A DNA stretch of 64,000 nucleotides, taken from the NCBI GenBank assembly GCA_046329235.1, contig JAXLVA010000001.1, positions 2,480,001 to 2,544,000 of the forward strand. The letters run 5' to 3'. A model generated the notes under the pieces. The model worked only from the letters and a program-made list of their open reading frames with translations. It had not been told where the DNA came from and did not search any database. This document shows positions 1 to 9,981 of this stretch, one piece after another. Position numbers and translations under genes: made by a program. Positions within the stretch are counted from its first letter, which is position 1; every line of letters starts with the position of its first letter. Source of the DNA: JALONH01 sp046329235 (GTDB lineage: Bacteria > Bacteroidota > Bacteroidia > Cytophagales > Cytophagaceae).

Positions 1-234
1 TTCCTAAGTGTATATCAGATAAGACAATAGTGCGGTAATGTGTTTTCATAACGCGTTTTTACAAAGTTCATATTCTAACGTAGCCTAAGTGTCAATACTA
101 TGTTACGATAAGGTTAACTAATCTATTCACCCACATCTCAAAACCCTTAAAACTTGACAATTCGTTAACAAAGCCTTTGCGCTAACGGAAAAATAAAAGC
201 GGAAATTTATACTCATAAACAAACATATGTCAAT
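1..234. other. AT-rich upstream region, no gene seen
   Basis: No ORF of note and no clear hairpin was found before the first reading frame. It presumably holds the promoter of the downstream glycosyltransferase operon, but I found no clean TAnnTTTG box. Confidence 0.4.
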
Positions 235-330
235 ATGAAAAAGAAACTAATTCGTTGGGTAATAAGTAAGCTGGAGCGCTACCTTATTGCTCGTTGGACA
301 CAGTTTTACTTTCCGGCACGTGCGTTTTAA
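235..330 (+). CDS. possible 31-residue basic small protein or leader peptide
   Basis: An ATG opens a 31-codon frame beginning MKKKLIRWVISKLERY and ending at TAA only 8 nt before the ATG of the glycosyltransferase. The peptide is strongly basic with an alternating hydrophobic pattern that could form a membrane-associated amphipathic helix. The tight spacing suggests either a translated uORF coupled to the next gene or a chance frame. I recognise no family. Confidence 0.3.
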   Translation: MKKKLIRWVISKLERYLIARWTQFYFPARAF

Positions 331-338
331 TTAGAGTT

Positions 339-1382
339 ATGAAAATATTATATGCCATACAGGGCACCGGGAATGGTCACGTGAGTCGTGCCATGGATAT
401 CGTCCCGTTATTAAAAAAGAAAGTAGATACTGATGTTTTAATCAGTGGAATACAATCTGATATTCCTCTACCATTTCCTGTTCAATATCGTTATAAAGGT
501 TTGAGTTTCATTTTTGGAAAAAATGGTGGTGTAGATATGTATCAAACATTTCTAAAGCTTAAATCCAAAAGACTTTACGATGAAATAAAAGTATTACCCA
601 TTGAGAAATACGATTTAATCATCAATGACTTTGAACCCATTTCTGCTTGGGCTGCTTACGGCGCCAACAAGCCTTGTATCTCACTTAGTCACCAAGCTGC
701 TGTAGTATCTCCCTACGCACCCAAACCTACAAGTATGGATTTGGTAGGACAAAGTATCTTAAGATGGTATGCTCCATCTACAAACAAATACGGGTTTCAC
801 TTTGAACGTTATGATAAGCACACCTACACACCGGTTATTCGTCAAGATGTTCGAAAAGCAATGGTTTCAAACAAAGGTCATATATCCGTTTATCTCCCTG
901 CTTTTGAAGAAGAAAAATTAATCAAACGTTTTCAACTGTTTGACAAAGTACAATGGCACGTCTTTTCTAAACACAGCAAAAAGTCTTATCAGTTTAAAAA
1001 TGTGTCTGTTTTCCCTATACGCAATGAAGCGTTTGTACAAAGTATGGCAACCTCTGCCGGAGTTATCTGCGGAGCAGGTTTTGAAACACCGGCAGAAGCG
1101 TTGTATCTAGGGAAAAAACTGCTTGCTATTCCCATGAAAGGGCAATATGAGCAACAATGCAATGCTACTGCATTAAGTGAACTGGGGGTGACCGTCATTA
1201 AAAATTTAAAGAAAAACAAATTAGATATTATCGATGATTGGTTGACATACGGAAAAGCTATTGACGTAGACTATCCGGATATCACCGAAAAAATCATTGA
1301 TCAAGTACTCCACAAGCATGCTGGATTAAAATCGACAGAACTCGCCAAACAGTGGGACGAAGAACTCAACATAATGTTCTAG
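339..1382 (+). CDS. MurG-like GT-B glycosyltransferase
   Basis: A 347-residue cytoplasmic glycosyltransferase of the MurG/Glyco_trans_1_3-like GT-B type. The N-terminus MKILYAIQGTGNGHVSRA carries the glycine-rich acceptor-side loop typical of MurG and UDP-glycosyltransferase folds. Around residues 245-275, GAGFETPAEAL followed by a QYEQQCNA stretch is the nucleotide-sugar binding region (E in ETPAEAL, QYEQ). I chose the ATG at 339 because the family motif starts there; an upstream TTG at 294 would add 15 unconserved residues overlapping the small ORF. The gene is followed after 4 nt by a GH1 glycosidase, so the two are almost certainly co-transcribed. The substrate cannot be read from the sequence; a membrane glycolipid or polyprenyl-linked sugar is an inference. 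Confidence 0.8.
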   Translation: MKILYAIQGTGNGHVSRAMDIVPLLKKKVDTDVLISGIQSDIPLPFPVQYRYKGLSFIFGKNGGVDMYQTFLKLKSKRLYDEIKVLPIEKYDLIINDFEPISAWAAYGANKPCISLSHQAAVVSPYAPKPTSMDLVGQSILRWYAPSTNKYGFHFERYDKHTYTPVIRQDVRKAMVSNKGHISVYLPAFEEEKLIKRFQLFDKVQWHVFSKHSKKSYQFKNVSVFPIRNEAFVQSMATSAGVICGAGFETPAEALYLGKKLLAIPMKGQYEQQCNATALSELGVTVIKNLKKNKLDIIDDWLTYGKAIDVDYPDITEKIIDQVLHKHAGLKSTELAKQWDEELNIMF

Positions 1383-1386
1383 TATT

Positions 1387-2748
1387 ATGTTTTTAGATAA
1401 AAGTTCTTTTGGCGATGATTTTATCTGGGGTGTTTCTTCTTCAGCTTATCAAACGGAAGGTGCGCACATAGCAGATGGTAAGGGATTATCTATATGGGAT
1501 GTATTCACTCATGAATACAAACGAAAAATTAAAGACCGATCTAATGGTAATATAGCTTGTGATTTTTACAACCGTTACAGAGAAGACATTGAATTAATCC
1601 GCCATGTAGGCATACCCCATTTTAGATTCTCATTGGCCTGGTCTAGAATACTCCCTAATGGAATAGGCATTGCCAATACTAAAGGAATCGATTATTACCA
1701 TCGAGTATTAGATCAATGTTTAGAACAAGGAATTACACCATGGGTTACATTGTACCATTGGGATTTACCCTATGCATTGGAAAAAAAAGGTGGATGGACC
1801 AACAGAGACGTAGTGTCATGGTTTTCGGAATATGTACACACCTGCTTACACCACTATGGTGATAAAGTAAAACACTGGATGGTATTAAACGAACCAATGG
1901 TGTTTGTAGGGGCAGGATATTTTTTAGGAGTACATGCTCCCGGACGCATGGGCATGAAAAACTTTTTACCGGCCATTCATCACGCAGTATTATGCATGGC
2001 TGAAGGCGGTCGTATCATACGCTCTTTACAGCCTACCGCTAAAATTGGGACTACTTTCTCTTGTTCTTATATTGAGCCCTACCGAAATACTGAAAAAGAT
2101 ATTATAGCTGCACGCAAAGTCGACACATTATTGAATAGAATTTTCATTGAACCGATTTTAGGGTTAGGTTATCCGGTAGAAGATTTAAAACCGTTACGTG
2201 ATATATCGGAATTAATACAGCCGGGGGATGCTGCTAAAATGAAATTTGACTTTGATTTTATAGGCATTCAAAATTATACCAGAGAAATTGTTCGGCACTC
2301 TTGGTGGACGCCTTATTTAAAAGCCAAATTAGTAAGCGCTAAGGATCGTCAAGTTCCCTATACTCAAATGAATTGGGAAGTTTATCCGGATGCCTTATAT
2401 GAAATGATACGTCAATTCAGTAGTTATGAAAATATGCCTGAACTGATGATTACCGAAAATGGTGCTGCTTTTCATGACATGGATCATCCGGAATTAATTG
2501 AAGATAAACATCGATTAGAATATCTTCAAAACCATATTCAACAAGTACAACGCGCTATCCAAGACGGGCTTCCGGTAAAAGGGTATTTTGTATGGACTTG
2601 GACGGATAATTTTGAATGGGCGGAAGGCTTTTTTCCAAAATTCGGTTTGGTCAAAACGGATTTTCACACTCAAAAAAGGATTATTAAGCAGTCCGGTAAA
2701 TGGTATGGAGAGTTTATACAAGGGGAAGAAAATATATTATTGAATTAA
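1387..2748 (+). CDS. glycoside hydrolase family 1 beta-glucosidase
   Basis: A 453-residue GH1 enzyme hydrolysing beta-linked glucosides or galactosides by the retaining mechanism. The N-terminal FIWGVSSSAYQTEGA holds the QxEGA subsite -1 motif (about 21-26). The acid/base glutamate is E169 in the LNEP motif (167-170), and the nucleophile is E357 in ITENGA (355-360). The C-terminal WTWTDNFEWAEGF is the aglycone/glucose binding loop. Length is normal for the family. There is no signal peptide, so it is cytoplasmic. It starts 4 nt after the glycosyltransferase stop. A glycosyltransferase and glycosidase in one operon suggests turnover of one glucoside or glycolipid, but this is inference. Confidence 0.93.
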   Translation: MFLDKSSFGDDFIWGVSSSAYQTEGAHIADGKGLSIWDVFTHEYKRKIKDRSNGNIACDFYNRYREDIELIRHVGIPHFRFSLAWSRILPNGIGIANTKGIDYYHRVLDQCLEQGITPWVTLYHWDLPYALEKKGGWTNRDVVSWFSEYVHTCLHHYGDKVKHWMVLNEPMVFVGAGYFLGVHAPGRMGMKNFLPAIHHAVLCMAEGGRIIRSLQPTAKIGTTFSCSYIEPYRNTEKDIIAARKVDTLLNRIFIEPILGLGYPVEDLKPLRDISELIQPGDAAKMKFDFDFIGIQNYTREIVRHSWWTPYLKAKLVSAKDRQVPYTQMNWEVYPDALYEMIRQFSSYENMPELMITENGAAFHDMDHPELIEDKHRLEYLQNHIQQVQRAIQDGLPVKGYFVWTWTDNFEWAEGFFPKFGLVKTDFHTQKRIIKQSGKWYGEFIQGEENILLN

Positions 2749-2833
2749 GCATTTAAATAAGTTCCTTTTTTTATTTTTTGAGACCACCTAAAATTTATTA
2801 AATTTAAGCATCTGTAACATAAATTGAATTTTT

Positions 2834-2944
2834 ATGAGCAAAGGCACTAACATGAAAAAAGAGACTAAAAAGGAATCAACCAAGTCTCTAAAAGAAAAAA
2901 GAGCTGAGAAGAAAGCTAAAAAAGACTCTAAAAACAGAGATTAA
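2834..2944 (+). CDS. lysine-rich 36-residue small protein
   Basis: An ATG-initiated 36-codon frame starting MSKGTNMKKETKKEST. About 40% of residues are Lys, with many Glu and Ser and almost no hydrophobic residues, so it is probably disordered and very basic. It ends 6 nt before a strong intrinsic terminator, which is the layout of a real short transcript. An internal ATG at codon 7 is an alternative start. A role in nucleic-acid binding is possible but unsupported. I recognise no family. Confidence 0.45.
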   Translation: MSKGTNMKKETKKESTKSLKEKRAEKKAKKDSKNRD

Positions 2945-2950
2945 AATAAA

Positions 2951-2985
2951 AAGCCCAAGTTTTTACTTGGGCTTTTTATTTTAAT
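2951..2985. terminator. bidirectional intrinsic terminator
   Basis: A perfect 10-bp stem (AAGCCCAAGT, loop TTTT, ACTTGGGCTT) with T-rich tracts on both sides. It lies between the small ORF on + and the convergent lipoprotein gene on -, and can serve both. Confidence 0.9.
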
Positions 2986-3023
2986 CTCTAATAAACAAAT
3001 TAGATATTACTAACCTATACCTA

Positions 3024-3650
3024 TTAATAGTAGATTTCTTGAATTACCGGCAATGTTGCAGAGAACGACACTCCTATCGTCATCGGTTGCCCTTCATAAT
3101 GGTTGTAATTAAAGTTTTCAGTTGAAACTCCAGAATATGTGAATGAAATTTGGCCTGTTGTAGGATTGAAACTAGTAACTGTAATGGTGCTTGTTAACTC
3201 TTCGTCATCTTCTAATTCAACGTCAAAGTAATCACTTAAATCATTGAAATACCCTTCAAGTTCTAAATAATCCATCTCTGACACTTTGTTTTTAGCATCA
3301 TAATAGAAATCAAAATACAGATATTTATCACCACTTAAATCACCACTCTTTTCAATTGTAATTGCATATATACTATCTCCACGATGAGCGATAACACCTG
3401 CAAAAGACTCCTCATTTAAACAATAATCACCAGAGGCTACTACTTCCACATCATCATAATCTTTAGTTTTTAATGAAATAGAAGCACAAGAAGATGTACC
3501 TAACGCTTCTTGTAGTTTTTGATTCTTCGCTTGTTCATCAGCTAATTTTTGTTCTAATTCTTTCATGTCGTCTTTCAGACCTTTGTTACAAGAAGTCAAA
3601 AAGCTCGCTGACAAAATAGCGACTGCTACTACTAGTAAATGTTTTTTCAT
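3024..3650 (-). CDS. acidic coiled-coil lipoprotein, function unknown
   Basis: A 208-residue predicted lipoprotein. MKKHLLVVAVAILSASFLTSC is a type II signal peptide with lipobox LTSC (lipidated Cys21). A short heptad-like coiled coil (about 25-48, LKDDMKELEQKLADEQAKNQ) is followed by an acidic region rich in Asp, Glu and Tyr, probably all-beta, with a DDEEL cluster near 155-160. The start is set at 3650 because the signal peptide begins there; the frame could extend 26 codons upstream without support. It is monocistronic, between two terminators. I recognise no named family; a surface or periplasmic anchor is inferred from the lipobox only. Confidence 0.7.
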   Translation of the reverse strand: MKKHLLVVAVAILSASFLTSCNKGLKDDMKELEQKLADEQAKNQKLQEALGTSSCASISLKTKDYDDVEVVASGDYCLNEESFAGVIAHRGDSIYAITIEKSGDLSGDKYLYFDFYYDAKNKVSEMDYLELEGYFNDLSDYFDVELEDDEELTSTITVTSFNPTTGQISFTYSGVSTENFNYNHYEGQPMTIGVSFSATLPVIQEIYY

Positions 3651-3889
3651 GATGTATAAAATTGGTTTGTTTATTCTCCTAAAATAACAAATAAATAAAA
3701 AACCTAACACTCCAATAAGACAAAACAATCACAAAACAGATAAGTGTATTAATTCAAAAAAGAATTTTTTAATACAATAAAAGGCAGACTGCTCTCCATC
3801 AAATATTTAACACCTGTTGTATATCTAAATGATGTAGGCTTAATACAAATAAATATTATGCACACATAGTTTGTTTTCGATAAACAAAA

Positions 3890-3920
3890 AAGCCTCAGGA
3901 GTAATTTACTTCTGAGGCTT
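3890..3920 (-). terminator. gltBD operon terminator
   Basis: Read on the minus strand, AAGCCTCAG pairs with CTGAGGCTT and is followed by a T-run. It lies 25 nt past the gltD stop codon and before the lipoprotein promoter. Confidence 0.85.
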
Positions 3921-3944
3921 TAATAATTTATTGTTACTTAAGAC

Positions 3945-5447
3945 TTATACTAAAACAGTAGATAATGTTCCAGCGTCTTTCGCTTCTAATTTAGTAGTAC
4001 CCATTAAGTACAAGTCTACATTGCGTGCTGCTTCTCTACCTTCAGAAATAGCCCATACTACTAAGGACTGACCTCTTCTCATATCCCCCGCAACAAATAC
4101 TTTGTCTACGTTAGTTTTATATTGAGCATTAGCCTTTACATTACCTCTTTCATCTAACTCTAAACCTAAGTCAGATACTAAGCCGGTACGTTGTGGATGT
4201 AAAAAGCCCATCGCTAATAAAACTAACTCACAAGGAATTTCTTTTTCAGTACCAGGCAACTCTTGATACTTTGGTAATTTAGAATCCGGTGCTGTTACCC
4301 AGCCCATCTCTGCAATTTTCAAAGCTTTCAAATTACCGTTAGCATCACCTACAAATTCTTTTGTTGTGATAGACCACTGACGTTCGCATCCTTCTTCGTG
4401 TGAAGTAGAAGTACGAAGAATCATAGGCCAGTTAGGCCAAGGCGTTTGTTCGTTTTTGTTTTCAGGAGGCTTAGGCATTAATTCAAATTGTAGTACACTC
4501 TTCGCACCATGACGATTAGAAGTACCCACACAGTCAGAACCTGTATCACCACCACCGATGACTACTACGTTTTTATCTTTCGCAGTTAACGAACCATTTT
4601 TATATTCTGAACCTGTATGATCCACTTTTAAGTCAATATTAGCTACGCGCTTATTTTGTTGACTTAAAAATTCCATTGCAGGGTAAACTCCTTTTAATTC
4701 TCTACCCGGAATATTCAAATCTCTAGGCACAGTAGAACCTCCGGTTAATACTACGGCATCGAAATTAGCTAGTAATTCTTTTGATTTAATATCTACCCCT
4801 ACGTTTACGTTCGTTTTGAAGATAACTCCTTCTTCTTCCATAAACTTCACGCGACGATCTACGACTGTTTTCTCTAATTTGAAATCAGGAATACCATAAC
4901 GTAATAATCCACCAATTTGATCCGCACGTTCAAACAATGTTACAGTGTGACCTGCACTGTTTAACTGTGCAGCAGCGGCCATACCTGCAGGACCCGAACC
5001 AACTACAGCTACTTTCTTACCTGTACGTTGTTTAGGTTGCTTAGGCTTGATAATACCTTTTGCAAATGCTGTTTCCGCAATTGATTTTTCAATGTTTTCA
5101 ATCGTTACCGGAGGCTTATTGATACCTAATACACAAGATGCTTCGCAAGGTGCAGGACAGATACGACCTGTAAATTCAGGGAAGTTATTAGTAGAGAAAA
5201 GAATCTCTGCTGCTTCTTCCCAATCTTGACGATATACTGCATCATTGAACTCAGGTATGATATTACCAAGCGGACATCCACTATGACAAAACGGAACACC
5301 GCAGTTCATACAACGAGCCGCTTGATTTTTAATCTGTGAATCAGAAAAGTCTAAATACAATTCTTTATAATCACGAAGACGTTCTTTAGGATCTCTTTTA
5401 GACGGCATCTCTCTGCCGAATTCCATGAAACCTGTAGGCTTACCCAT
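3945..5447 (-). CDS. gltD: glutamate synthase (NADPH) small subunit
   Basis: The 500-residue beta subunit of glutamate synthase, which passes electrons from NADPH through FAD and Fe-S clusters to the large subunit. Cysteines for the two N-terminal 4Fe-4S clusters are at C46, C49, C54, C58 and C97, C101, C105. The FAD dinucleotide fold is GSGPAG (150-155) and the NADPH fold is GGGDTG (298-303). The C-terminal VFVAGDMRRGQS is the second FAD motif. Its ATG lies 8 nt upstream of the gltB stop codon, so the genes overlap and are translationally coupled, which fits an equimolar alpha-beta complex. Confidence 0.97.
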   Translation of the reverse strand: MGKPTGFMEFGREMPSKRDPKERLRDYKELYLDFSDSQIKNQAARCMNCGVPFCHSGCPLGNIIPEFNDAVYRQDWEEAAEILFSTNNFPEFTGRICPAPCEASCVLGINKPPVTIENIEKSIAETAFAKGIIKPKQPKQRTGKKVAVVGSGPAGMAAAAQLNSAGHTVTLFERADQIGGLLRYGIPDFKLEKTVVDRRVKFMEEEGVIFKTNVNVGVDIKSKELLANFDAVVLTGGSTVPRDLNIPGRELKGVYPAMEFLSQQNKRVANIDLKVDHTGSEYKNGSLTAKDKNVVVIGGGDTGSDCVGTSNRHGAKSVLQFELMPKPPENKNEQTPWPNWPMILRTSTSHEEGCERQWSITTKEFVGDANGNLKALKIAEMGWVTAPDSKLPKYQELPGTEKEIPCELVLLAMGFLHPQRTGLVSDLGLELDERGNVKANAQYKTNVDKVFVAGDMRRGQSLVVWAISEGREAARNVDLYLMGTTKLEAKDAGTLSTVLV

Positions 5448-8400
5448 TGACTACAACCTCCTTATTTCCTTGATTTTGTTTTCTTTTTAATAACACTGCC
5501 TTATAATCGGTTGGCATTACCTTCACAAAGTCTTTCACTGCTTTATCCCAATTCTTTAAGATATCTTCAGCTACATCACTCTTTGTGTATTTGAAATGAT
5601 TTTCAATCAATCCTTTTAATGTTTGTACATCTTCCGCATCGATTGTATCAAATTCAATCATTTCCATGTTGCAACGGGCAGGGAATTTCTTCGTCTTATC
5701 ATACACATAAGCAACCCCACCACTCATACCTGCAGCAAAGTTTCTACCTGTTTCACCTAAGATAACAGCGATACCTCCTGTCATGTATTCACAACCGTGA
5801 TCACCCACACCTTCAACCACTGCCTTAGCACCAGAGTTACGAACGCAGAAACGTTCACCTGCTACCCCACGAATGTACGCATCACCTGCAGTTGCTCCGT
5901 AGAATGCTACGTTACCTACGATGATGTTTTCACTTGGTGCAAACGTAGAAGATGCAGGAGGATATAATGCTAATCTAGCGCCGGATAAACCTTTACCGAA
6001 GTAGTCATTTGATTCCCCTTCTACTTCCATGAACAAGCCCGGTGCACCGAATGCTCCAAAACTTTGTCCAGCTGAACCGAAGAATTTGAAATGAACAGTT
6101 TCAGATGGTAATCCTTCACCTTTGTATTTTGTAGAAATCTCATACGAAGTCATAGTACCCGCTGAACGGTCTATGTTTTCGATGTTATACTCTTTGTAAA
6201 CTTTTTCACCTTTAGTTAAAGCAGGAGCTGCATCTTTAATCATCTTACGATCCAATACGGTATCGATACCATGATCTTGAGCTTCGCTCTTGAACAATCC
6301 AACTTCAGGACCAGCTTGCTCTTGGTATAATACAGCACTTAAGTCTAAGTCTTTGTATTTCCAATTAGTGATACCTGATTGTTTTTCTAATAAGTGTGCT
6401 TGACCTACCATTTCATTAACGGTACGGAAGCCTAGCTCAGCCATGATTTCACGTAAATCTTGTGCCATGAATGTAAACATGTTCACTACGTGTTCCGGTT
6501 TACCACTGAATAAAGCTCTTAATTCTTTATTCTGAGTAGCTACACCTACAGGACATGTATTCAAGTGACACTTACGCATCATGATACAACCTACAGAAAC
6601 TAAAGCTGCTGTTGCTACACCAAATTCTTCCGCACCTAATAAGATAGCTACCGCGATATCTTTACCGGTACGGATTTGTCCGTCGGCTTGAACCGTGATA
6701 CGACTTCTTAATTTGTTACGAACTAATGTTTGATGTGCTTCTGCTAAACCTAATTCCCAAGGTAAACCTGCATGACGTACAGAACTGATTGGAGAAGCTC
6801 CTGTTCCACCGTCATGACCTGCGATTAACACTAAGTCAGCATGTGCTTTACTTACACCGGCTGCAATAGTACCAACCCCAGCTTCTGACACTAACTTCAC
6901 ACTCACGCGTGACTTAGGGTTAGAATTTTTAAGGTCAAATATTAATTGAGCTAAATCTTCAATAGAGTAAATATCGTGGTGCGGAGGAGGAGAAATCAAA
7001 CCTACACCAGGTGTAGAGTGACGTACACGACCTATCCAGTCATCCACTTTGTGACCAGGTAACTGACCACCTTCACCCGGCTTAGCACCTTGAGCCATTT
7101 TAATTTGTAACTCATCCGCGTTAGCCAAGTAGTAACTTGTTACCCCGAAACGACCGGAAGCAATCTGTTTAATAGCGGAACGTTCCCAATCACCATTCGG
7201 CTTTTTCTCAAAACGAATTTCATCTTCTCCACCTTCACCTGAGTTGGATTTACCGCCAATGCGATTCATCGCAATCGCTAGAGTGGAGTGTGCTTCATGC
7301 GAAATAGAACCAAAAGACATGGCACCGGTAGCAAAACGAGTGAAAATAGACTCTACTGATTCTACTTCATCAATCGATATAGCCGGACGTGTCTTTTTGA
7401 AATCTAATAAACCACGAAGTGTTAGTGCTTTTTGCGTTTGATCGTTAATTAAAGCGGCATATTTTTTATAAACGCTATAATCACCGGTACGACAAGACTG
7501 TTGTAACAAATGGATCGTCTGCGGATTGAACATGTGATGTTCCCCACGACGTTTCCATTGGTAGATACCACCCACTTCCAATTTCGGACGTGGCACTGGT
7601 ACCGGAGGATACGCTTGACGTAATTTAGTAACCGCTTCTCTAGCGATACCATCTAAAGATAGACCACCGATACGAGAAACAGTACCTGCAAAATATTTAT
7701 CTGTTACTTCTTTACTGATACCTAATGCTTCAAAGATTTGAGCACCTTGGTACGACTGTAAAGTAGAAATACCCATTTTAGAGAACACTTTCAATAACCC
7801 GCCATTCACGGCTTTAATGAAGTTGTATGATAATTTCTCTTCTGATAATTCAGTTTGTAACTCACCGCTGCGCTTCATACCTAAAATGGTTTCAAACGCT
7901 AAGTAAGGATTCACTGCGGATGCACCGTAACCGATTAAAGTTGCAAAGTGATGTACTTCCCAAGCATCCCCACATTCTACTACGATACCTACTTTACCAC
8001 GTAAACCTTCACGGATCAAATGGTGATGTACCGCTGCAGTAGCTAATAAAGATGGGATAGGTGCGTGGTCTGTATCAACTTTGCGATCGGATAATAAGAT
8101 GATAGAATAACCATCTGTTACCGCATCGGTAGCATACTTACAAACTCTTTCTAAAGCTTTCTCTAAAGAACCTTCTTTACCGTCTGCTTTGAAGCAAAGG
8201 TCGATGGTTTTAGATTGAAAATTCTTGTCGTCTAACTGACGTAGTTTTTCTAATTCTTTATTGGTTAACACCGGTTGGTGTAATTCAACCATGCGGCAAT
8301 GCGCTGGAGACTCTTCCAATAAGTTTAATGAACCACCTACGTAAGATACTAGGGACATAACCATACGCTCACGGATTGGATCAATCGGAGGGTTAGTCAC

Positions 8401-9981
8401 CTGAGCAAATAATTGCTTAAAGTAGTTAGACAAGTGTAATGCTTGTTCGGATAAGATAGCTAAAGGCGTATCGTTACCCATAGAACCAATCGGCTCATAA
8501 CCGGTAGTTACCATGTCAGAAATGATCATGCGTAAATCTTCCGATGTATAACCGAACACTTGTTGTTTTTTCAATAAAGCTGATTCATCCGGTTGCTGAT
8601 AAGACATCTGCGGTTCCGGTTGTTCAGCTAAACGAATTTTATTTTTTAACCATTCTTTGTAAGGTTGACGAGAACAGATATCGTTTTTCAATTCTTCATC
8701 CGAAATGATACGACCTTGTTCTAAGTCAGCCACAAACATTTTACCTGGTTGTAAACGACCTTTAGAAACAATTTTAGCAGGATCTACTTCTAGTACACCT
8801 GCTTCAGATGCCATGATCACCATGTCATCATCTGTTACACAGTAACGAGACGGACGAAGACCATTTCTATCTAATGTAGCACCTACAATTTTACCATCTG
8901 TGAAAGAGATAGAAGCAGGACCATCCCATGGTTCCATCAATGTAGCATGGTACTCATAGAATGCTTTCTTCACTTCCGACATAGATTCGTTACCGTCCCA
9001 TGCTTCAGGAACTAACATCATCATTACATGTGGTAGAGAGCGACCGCTCAATACAAGTAATTCGATAACGTTATCTAAGTTCGCAGAGTCAGAGTTGCCC
9101 GGATCACAGATAGGCAATAACATTTCGATTTCTTCTTTAGTGAATAAAGTAGAAGTCAATAATGCTTCTTGAGCGCGCATCCAGTTTACGTTTCCTTTTA
9201 CCGTGTTGATCTCACCATTGTGAGCAATGTAACGGAAAGGTTGTGCCAACTTGAAAGAAGGAAATGTATTAGTTGAGAAACGAGAGTGAACTACTGCTAA
9301 AGCAGATACCACTTCTTTCTTACGTAAATCAGGGTAGAAAGCTTTTACCTGTGCGGTAGTCAGCTGACCTTTATAAATAATGGTCTTGGTAGATAAAGAG
9401 GTAAAGTAGAAACGTTGTGTAACGATAGGATCGTTTAACGTTTCTCTAACGATACGTGTAGAGTAGTTACGCAACACATACAATTTACGCTCAAACGTTT
9501 CAACGTCCTTCACAGAATCAGGACGTTTGATGAACACTTGTTCTACGTCCGGCTCAACAGCTTGAGCACTTTGTCCAATCATGTAATCTTCTACAGGAAC
9601 CGGACGGTAACCCAATACAGTAAGTCCAAGCTTTTCTGCTTGACGGTTAAATATCTTTCGACACTCTTCTTTTAACTTTTGGTCTTTAGGGAAAAACATC
9701 ATCCCCACACCATATTCACCGAAGGCAGGTAATTTAATACCAATCTTCACACACTCATCCACGAAGAACTCGTGTGGAAGCTGAATTAAAATTCCGGCAC
9801 CATCACCTGTGTTAGTTTCACAACCACATGCACCACGGTGTTCCATGCGCTCTAGCATGTGCAAAGCATTGGCCACGATCTCATGAGACTTTCTTCCTTT
9901 CAAATTGGCAACAAAGCCAATACCACAGGAATCATGCTCAAAACTTGGATCATAAAGACCGGTCTGATTGTTCGCGCTCAT
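5440..9981 (-). CDS. gltB: glutamate synthase large subunit
   Basis: A 1513-residue alpha subunit that hydrolyses glutamine and uses the ammonia to turn 2-oxoglutarate into glutamate in the cytoplasm. I chose the ATG at 9981 because it places an 18-residue propeptide before Cys19 (HDSCGIGF), the N-terminal nucleophile of the class II glutaminase exposed after processing; the upstream frame extension to 10056 has no support. The glutaminase domain spans about 19-420, followed by the central domain, the FMN-binding synthase barrel (about 830-1220) and the C-terminal beta-helix GXGXG domain (about 1270-1480). The 3Fe-4S ligands are C1132, C1138 and C1143 (CIMMRKCHLNTC). It is transcribed first in gltBD. 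Confidence 0.97.
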   Translation of the reverse strand: MSANNQTGLYDPSFEHDSCGIGFVANLKGRKSHEIVANALHMLERMEHRGACGCETNTGDGAGILIQLPHEFFVDECVKIGIKLPAFGEYGVGMMFFPKDQKLKEECRKIFNRQAEKLGLTVLGYRPVPVEDYMIGQSAQAVEPDVEQVFIKRPDSVKDVETFERKLYVLRNYSTRIVRETLNDPIVTQRFYFTSLSTKTIIYKGQLTTAQVKAFYPDLRKKEVVSALAVVHSRFSTNTFPSFKLAQPFRYIAHNGEINTVKGNVNWMRAQEALLTSTLFTKEEIEMLLPICDPGNSDSANLDNVIELLVLSGRSLPHVMMMLVPEAWDGNESMSEVKKAFYEYHATLMEPWDGPASISFTDGKIVGATLDRNGLRPSRYCVTDDDMVIMASEAGVLEVDPAKIVSKGRLQPGKMFVADLEQGRIISDEELKNDICSRQPYKEWLKNKIRLAEQPEPQMSYQQPDESALLKKQQVFGYTSEDLRMIISDMVTTGYEPIGSMGNDTPLAILSEQALHLSNYFKQLFAQVTNPPIDPIRERMVMSLVSYVGGSLNLLEESPAHCRMVELHQPVLTNKELEKLRQLDDKNFQSKTIDLCFKADGKEGSLEKALERVCKYATDAVTDGYSIILLSDRKVDTDHAPIPSLLATAAVHHHLIREGLRGKVGIVVECGDAWEVHHFATLIGYGASAVNPYLAFETILGMKRSGELQTELSEEKLSYNFIKAVNGGLLKVFSKMGISTLQSYQGAQIFEALGISKEVTDKYFAGTVSRIGGLSLDGIAREAVTKLRQAYPPVPVPRPKLEVGGIYQWKRRGEHHMFNPQTIHLLQQSCRTGDYSVYKKYAALINDQTQKALTLRGLLDFKKTRPAISIDEVESVESIFTRFATGAMSFGSISHEAHSTLAIAMNRIGGKSNSGEGGEDEIRFEKKPNGDWERSAIKQIASGRFGVTSYYLANADELQIKMAQGAKPGEGGQLPGHKVDDWIGRVRHSTPGVGLISPPPHHDIYSIEDLAQLIFDLKNSNPKSRVSVKLVSEAGVGTIAAGVSKAHADLVLIAGHDGGTGASPISSVRHAGLPWELGLAEAHQTLVRNKLRSRITVQADGQIRTGKDIAVAILLGAEEFGVATAALVSVGCIMMRKCHLNTCPVGVATQNKELRALFSGKPEHVVNMFTFMAQDLREIMAELGFRTVNEMVGQAHLLEKQSGITNWKYKDLDLSAVLYQEQAGPEVGLFKSEAQDHGIDTVLDRKMIKDAAPALTKGEKVYKEYNIENIDRSAGTMTSYEISTKYKGEGLPSETVHFKFFGSAGQSFGAFGAPGLFMEVEGESNDYFGKGLSGARLALYPPASSTFAPSENIIVGNVAFYGATAGDAYIRGVAGERFCVRNSGAKAVVEGVGDHGCEYMTGGIAVILGETGRNFAAGMSGGVAYVYDKTKKFPARCNMEMIEFDTIDAEDVQTLKGLIENHFKYTKSDVAEDILKNWDKAVKDFVKVMPTDYKAVLLKRKQNQGNKEVVVNG

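Noticed and set aside
294..338. TTG start for the glycosyltransferase
   Set aside because: The family motif begins at the ATG at 339, and the extra 15 codons overlap the small ORF and lack conserved features.
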